Positions 60,201 through 64,000 of a stretch of DNA of 64,000 bases are shown piece by piece (position 1 is the first letter of the stretch; every line of letters begins with the position of its first letter). The translations under genes and the position numbers were made by a program. The notes under the pieces were generated by a model that saw nothing but the letters and a program-made list of their open reading frames with translations, was not told where the DNA came from and did not search any database. The stretch spans positions 6,634,001-6,698,000 of the forward strand of contig JAUKUA010000001.1 of the NCBI GenBank assembly GCA_030549175.1, read 5' to 3'. The DNA comes from Lasiosphaeris hirsuta. Lineage: Eukaryota; Ascomycota; Sordariomycetes; Sordariales; Lasiosphaeriaceae.

Positions 60201-61093
60201 AGATGGAGCAGCCGCCGACTCCGTGGGAATTCTACATGATGCGGCTGGCACACACCCGCCTGGGACCTTACCACCGCGCCACGGCATCGCTGTCCCCCGC
60301 GCTTGAGATGCACCTCTACCAAGACGACGGCTTCCTCTTCCTGCCATTCTTCCCGCATGGCACGCTGCTCGATGTAGTGAACCTCTTCCGTGCCGAGCCG
60401 TCAGGTGTCATGGACGAACTGCTGGCCATGTTCTTCAGCGTAGAGTTGCTGCGTACCGTCGAGGCGTTGCACGCTAAGCAAATGCTGCACGGCGATATCA
60501 AGGCTGATAACTGTCTGCTGCGGCTCGACGGCAACAGCATCGGCGGTCAACAGCCTCCGGGCGAGCTGAACAGCCAGTGGCGGGCGGATGGTGCCGGCGG
60601 GTGGGCCGCTCGCGGTGTCACGCTGATTGACTTTGGCAGGGCCATCGACATGCGTGCGTTTGTGCCGGACGTGCAGTTTATTGCCGACTGGAAGACGACG
60701 GCGCAGGACTGTGCCGAGATGCGCGAGGGCCGGCCGTGGACCTGGCAGATTGACTACCATGGCCTGGCGGGCACCATTCACTGCTTGCTGTTTGGCAAGT
60801 ACATCGAGACGGTGCGGTGCGATGCCGGCGGTCTGGGACTGGGGAGGAAGTATAAGATAAGGGAGAGTTTGAAGAGGTATTGGCAGACGGAGATCTGGGC
60901 CGAGTGCTTCGATGTCCTGCTTAACCCGGGCTCGTTTGTTCAGCATGAGGACGGCGGGCGGATGCCGGTGCTGAAGAGTATGCGCGGGGTGAGGGAGAGG
61001 ATGGAGGTGTGGTTGGAGGCGAATGGCGAGCGCGGAGTGGGACTGAGAAGCTTAATGGGCAAGGTTGAGGCTTGGTCGAGAGGCAGGAGGTGA
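57223..61093 (+). CDS. Spindle-checkpoint kinase BUB1/MAD3 (MadBub)
   Basis: Exons 57223-58203, 58298-58742 and 58791-61093 give 1,242 residues. In order: a first KEN box at about 15-17, a Mad3/Bub1 TPR domain at about 45-195, a second KEN at about 295-297, and a GLEBS-type Bub3-binding motif (Glu-Leu-Ser-Phe-Glu-Glu-Ile) at about 376-391. An acidic low-complexity middle follows, with seven Ala-Leu-Ala-Pro-x repeats at about 764-798. The C-terminal kinase domain starts near 881 (Gly-Ala-Gly-Ala-Phe loop), has His-Gly-Asp-Ile-Lys-Ala-Asp-Asn near 1042 and Asp-Phe-Gly near 1089. KEN boxes bind Cdc20/APC, and the kinase phosphorylates H2A at centromeres in known Bub1. Having both KEN boxes and the kinase in one gene marks an unduplicated MadBub. 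An alternative acceptor at 58259 would end the protein after residue 328. Confidence 0.95.
59654..59758 (+). repeat. Seven 15-bp in-frame repeats in MadBub
   Basis: Seven consecutive 15-bp units encode Ala-Leu-Ala-Pro followed by Lys, Thr or Arg. Third-codon positions differ between units (GCG, GCA, GCC; CTT, CTC, CTG), so the array is not brand new. It sits in the disordered segment between the GLEBS motif and the kinase. Confidence 0.9.
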
Positions 61094-61357
61094 TGTTATG
61101 AAATTGGTTTGCTGGGGTATTTTGGTTTAGTGGGAGGCTCGCGTGGAGAGGGGGGCGTTGGCTTTGTTTTGGTATTTGGTCTCATACGAAGGTCTGCCAA
61201 TCTTGCATAAGAGGGCGCCTTTTAGCTTGTTTTCTCATTTGTTTACTTTACACAATCATACCCCTCAACTCCATAGTTGTACACACTACGCCTGGATGAA
61301 ACGCCTGGCTATCTATGCAAGAAGCAATGATTTATCTTTAACTTCTCAGGCGCCGAC

Positions 61358-62791
61358 TCAATCGCTGTCGTCTCCGTGATCACATTCGTGATCCTTTGCC
61401 TTGGCCTTTTTCTTGACTCCGCCCGTGGCGCCCTTTTTGGCATCCTTTCCTACCTTCTTGTCCACCTGATCTTGAATCTTCTTCCGCTCGTCCGCACCTC
61501 TGGCCTGGAGCTCGAGCTCCTGCGCCTGGAACTCCTCACTTTTAGCATTCTGCCCGATTAAGCCCTCGAGCAGTTTGATCTCGTCAGCCCAGATCTGCTT
61601 GTTCTCGACGGACTTGCCGTCCGGCCCCTTCTCGTCGATGGGCGTCTCGAGCACCATGGGAAGGTTCTGGAACGGCTCGTGGTTCATGATGTTGTGAAAC
61701 GCTCGCAGGCCGAGAAAGCCGGTGCCGATGTTGGCGTGCAGGTCGCGGTGCGAGCCAAAGGGCGCCTTGCTGTCGTTGAGGTGGAAGGCGCGCAAGTACT
61801 GCATGCCGACGATAGCATCAAATTCGGCCATCGTCTCTGAAAAAGCTTCGGGGGAGCGCAGGTCGTAACCGGCGGCAAAGGCGTGGCACGTGTCGATGCA
61901 GACACCGACGCGCGACTTGTCGTCGACGGCGGCGATGATGTCGCGCAGCTCTTCGAAGCGGGAGCCAACGATGTTGCCGCTGCCGCACATGTTCTCAATG
62001 AGTGTCACGACCGACTTGGTCGCCTTGTGCGAGCGGTTGAGCTGCGCCGCAATACGTCCGCACGCGGCCGCCATGGTATCGCCGCCCGTCGACCCCGGGT
62101 GGAAGTTGTACAGGCCGATGCCGAGGGCTTCGCACCGCTGCAGGTCGTCGATGAAGTTGTCGTAGGCCTGGGCGGCCTTGGTCTCATCGGCCTGGGCGAG
62201 GTTGACGAGGTACGAGCCGTGCGGGAGGACGAACTTGGCGGCGTCATAGTTGTGCTGCTCGGACAGGGAGAGGAACTGGGATTTGGCATCAGCGGCAAGC
62301 GGCGGACTTGTCCACTTGCGCTGTGACTTGAGAAACACGGCAAAGGCATTGGCGCCGATCTGCGCCGCGTTGATGATGGAATTTTGGACGCCGCCGGCAC
62401 CGCTCACGTGGGCGCCAATGTACATGGCTCGTGGCAGTGAGGCCACGGCCGTCCTCGCTGCGAGCGGCATGCTGCCTTCGGCTTTCTTGGCGGTGGGCTT
62501 GCGCTTTGCGGCGGGCTTCTTGACGTCCGCCTGTGCCGACTCCTTTTTGACGGCTGTCTTTCGCTTCTTGGCGGCGGGCTTCTCTGCCTCGTCTTCTGAC
62601 GAGGCTGGACTATCGCTATCGAAGTCGTCCTCCTCGGAAGCGGCACTTGCAGCTTTGCGCTTTGGAGCAGTGGTTTTCTTCACCTCGACCTTGACCGCGG
62701 CTGCCGTGGATTTCCTACCGCTGGTCTTGGCGACAGTAGTTTTCTTCTCGACAACCGCTGTTGGCTTGGATTTGGCAGCCGGGCGGACCAT
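61358..62791 (-). CDS. AP endonuclease 1 (endonuclease IV family, Apn1)
   Basis: A single exon on the reverse strand, 477 residues. Residues of about 122-395 form the EndoIV TIM barrel, starting Tyr-Ile-Gly-Ala-His-Val-Ser-Gly-Ala-Gly-Gly. The zinc-ligand segments are visible as Asn-Phe-His-Pro-Gly-Ser, Ile-Glu-Asn, Ile-Asp-Thr-Cys-His, His-Leu-Asn-Asp-Ser-Lys and His-Arg-Asp-Leu-His-Ala-Asn-Ile-Gly. The enzyme cuts DNA 5' to abasic sites and trims 3' blocks in base excision repair. The first 120 residues are a Lys/Ala-rich extension with several basic nuclear-localisation-type clusters and an acidic Ser/Glu patch. The C-terminal 80 residues are a charged helix ending in a Lys-rich and then Asp/His-rich tail. 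Yeast Apn1 (about 367 residues) also has a basic C-terminal nuclear signal. It is convergent with MadBub, 265 bp apart. Confidence 0.96.
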   Translation of the reverse strand: MVRPAAKSKPTAVVEKKTTVAKTSGRKSTAAAVKVEVKKTTAPKRKAASAASEEDDFDSDSPASSEDEAEKPAAKKRKTAVKKESAQADVKKPAAKRKPTAKKAEGSMPLAARTAVASLPRAMYIGAHVSGAGGVQNSIINAAQIGANAFAVFLKSQRKWTSPPLAADAKSQFLSLSEQHNYDAAKFVLPHGSYLVNLAQADETKAAQAYDNFIDDLQRCEALGIGLYNFHPGSTGGDTMAAACGRIAAQLNRSHKATKSVVTLIENMCGSGNIVGSRFEELRDIIAAVDDKSRVGVCIDTCHAFAAGYDLRSPEAFSETMAEFDAIVGMQYLRAFHLNDSKAPFGSHRDLHANIGTGFLGLRAFHNIMNHEPFQNLPMVLETPIDEKGPDGKSVENKQIWADEIKLLEGLIGQNAKSEEFQAQELELQARGADERKKIQDQVDKKVGKDAKKGATGGVKKKAKAKDHECDHGDDSD

Positions 62792-64000
62792 GGTGAGAAG
62801 GCGCAGTATTCCTTCCTTGGAGATGCCTTGATGTTTTTGGTGCGTTGTTTGGTATCAAAATAGTCTTACTGCCCGTGTGTTGCCGATGTGTAGATGATTT
62901 CAAAACTTGGAAGAGGTCATAGGCGTAGGCGTGGGACGCGACCCCGACACCGCGAAGTCACGTGACTATTGCGGGTGTCAAGGTTCAGTTTAGCCCCTGT
63001 CAGACTTGGCGACCTTTGCAGAACCCGGCGCCATCTAAAGTCGCATTTCACCCGAGATATTGCCAGCTTCGAACAGAGAAGGATTCTGGAATCCGAGTTC
63101 GTCCCTGGGACCCTTGATTCAGAATAATCAGAGCGCTGGGTGCTTGAAACACCAGCGGCAGCACCACCGCCCAATGCAGCACCTTGATGCAGCACAACCC
63201 CTTTCAAACAATGAATAATGAATCGACTTGGGGCTAAGGCAATCACCCCTCGAACCACTCGCGCCGCCGAATAGGAGTTCGCCTCCACCCATCGTATTCA
63301 GAAGTCCTCGCGGGGTGACACCACTAGAGGCATACTTGCTGCGTACTGTAATACTACGGCAGTACGGGTATATCGTAAAGGCGCGGTATAATATGACTGC
63401 AACTAGTCCGGATCGAGCGTCTTGCTGACACTTTGTATCTAACCGCCATTTGCTTTCTGACAGATGGCGCCCCAAACAAACGTCTGCTTTGTGCTCCAGT
63501 TCCTCCAACCCCAGTTCAGCCCAGCGTCGCCAGCCACAATGAACTCGGGAGGCACACCCCCGTCCAATGGGGGAATTCGCGGCATGGTCGCGCCGAGGTT
63601 GCTTCTCGTTCTATTTTTACCCCCGAAGCTTGATGCTTGGGGCAAAAGTGCCGTGCAAAGGTTTTGCACCTTTGTCCTCCGTAACAAATGGGACGGAGAT
63701 GGGGTGGGAAAAGGGAAAAGGGAAAAACTCGTTTGCCGTTGGCGGCTGTCGCCGGAACTCGCTCCAAATCGGCTTGGCTCGCGGCCACTTGGGACGATAT
63801 CGTCATGATCTTGTCTCAGTGACGAGCCGTCTGTGGTGTTATTACCATTGCGGTGTCGTATGTTGCATGTCGCAAAGTTGCGGAGTCTTGGCATCGCCTG
63901 TCACCCAGTTCAAGTCACCCCTCCAGTGCTGCCAAGGTTGGGTTTCCCTCGACTCGAGACATTGAGCAAGAAACCGGGACAGAACAAAGCAGGCGAAACA
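62792..64000. other. Intergenic region at the right edge
   Basis: The first 200 bp are the APN1 promoter. The remainder shows no convincing coding frame; short open frames at 63439-63965 on both strands look random. A gene beginning beyond the window could have its promoter here. Confidence 0.45.
62956..62967. promoter_or_regulatory. 12-bp E-box palindrome upstream of APN1
   Basis: AGTCACGTGACT is a perfect palindrome around a CACGTG core, 165 bp upstream of the APN1 start. CACGTG sites bind bHLH factors (Cbf1-, SREBP- or other bHLH-type) in fungi. Function here is inferred from position only. Confidence 0.4.

Noticed and set aside
63439..63965. Overlapping short frames on both strands at the right edge
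   Set aside because: No family resemblance and mutual overlap in several frames indicate chance openness.

Overview
This is a 64 kb stretch of nuclear DNA from a filamentous ascomycete, most likely a Sordariomycete and possibly of the order Sordariales. The basis is short introns of about 48-100 nt with GT-AG ends and CTAAC/CTGAC branch sites, GC-rich coding third positions, long low-complexity regulatory-type proteins, a Zn2Cys6 transcription factor, and clear one-to-one fungal orthologues. I see no intact transposon, virus, rRNA or CRISPR array. There is one intron-containing tRNA gene.

Layout. Bases 1-9.4k are gene-poor and lead, through a pyrimidine-rich leader, into a Zn2Cys6 factor (9.5-11.1k). 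After more empty DNA come a DUF202 membrane protein and OST2/DAD1. Next is a run of secretory and endosomal genes: the GRASP protein GRH1, then TGS1 (snRNA/snoRNA cap methylase), the 1,893-residue DOP1, and MON1. Two long, serine- and proline-rich proteins of unknown function follow (28.9-35.0k). From 37.5k come protein disulfide isomerase, a small mitochondrial membrane protein, the SWR1-complex zinc-finger protein VPS71, and a small cysteine-bearing secreted protein. A WLM-type metalloprotease gene, tRNA-Arg(CCG), and a KLHDC4/Kel3-like kelch gene follow. The window ends with an M1 aminopeptidase, enolase, a BUB1/MAD3 (MadBub) checkpoint kinase, and the AP endonuclease APN1.

Points of interest. 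(1) The MadBub gene has two acceptors for its first intron. One gives a full kinase; the other, a typical 56-nt intron, places a stop codon right after the second KEN box, giving a Mad3-like short protein. (2) The WLM protease has what looks like an intron exactly inside its HExxH active site, with a good donor and branch site but ending in GG instead of AG. (3) The kelch gene carries two compensating frameshifts and an in-frame stop while its neighbours are intact. (4) The aminopeptidase has an easily missed first exon that encodes a mitochondrial-type presequence, with an internal ATG that would give a cytosolic form.

Gene models were built by hand from reading frames, splice consensus and remembered family sequences. 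No database or expression data were used.
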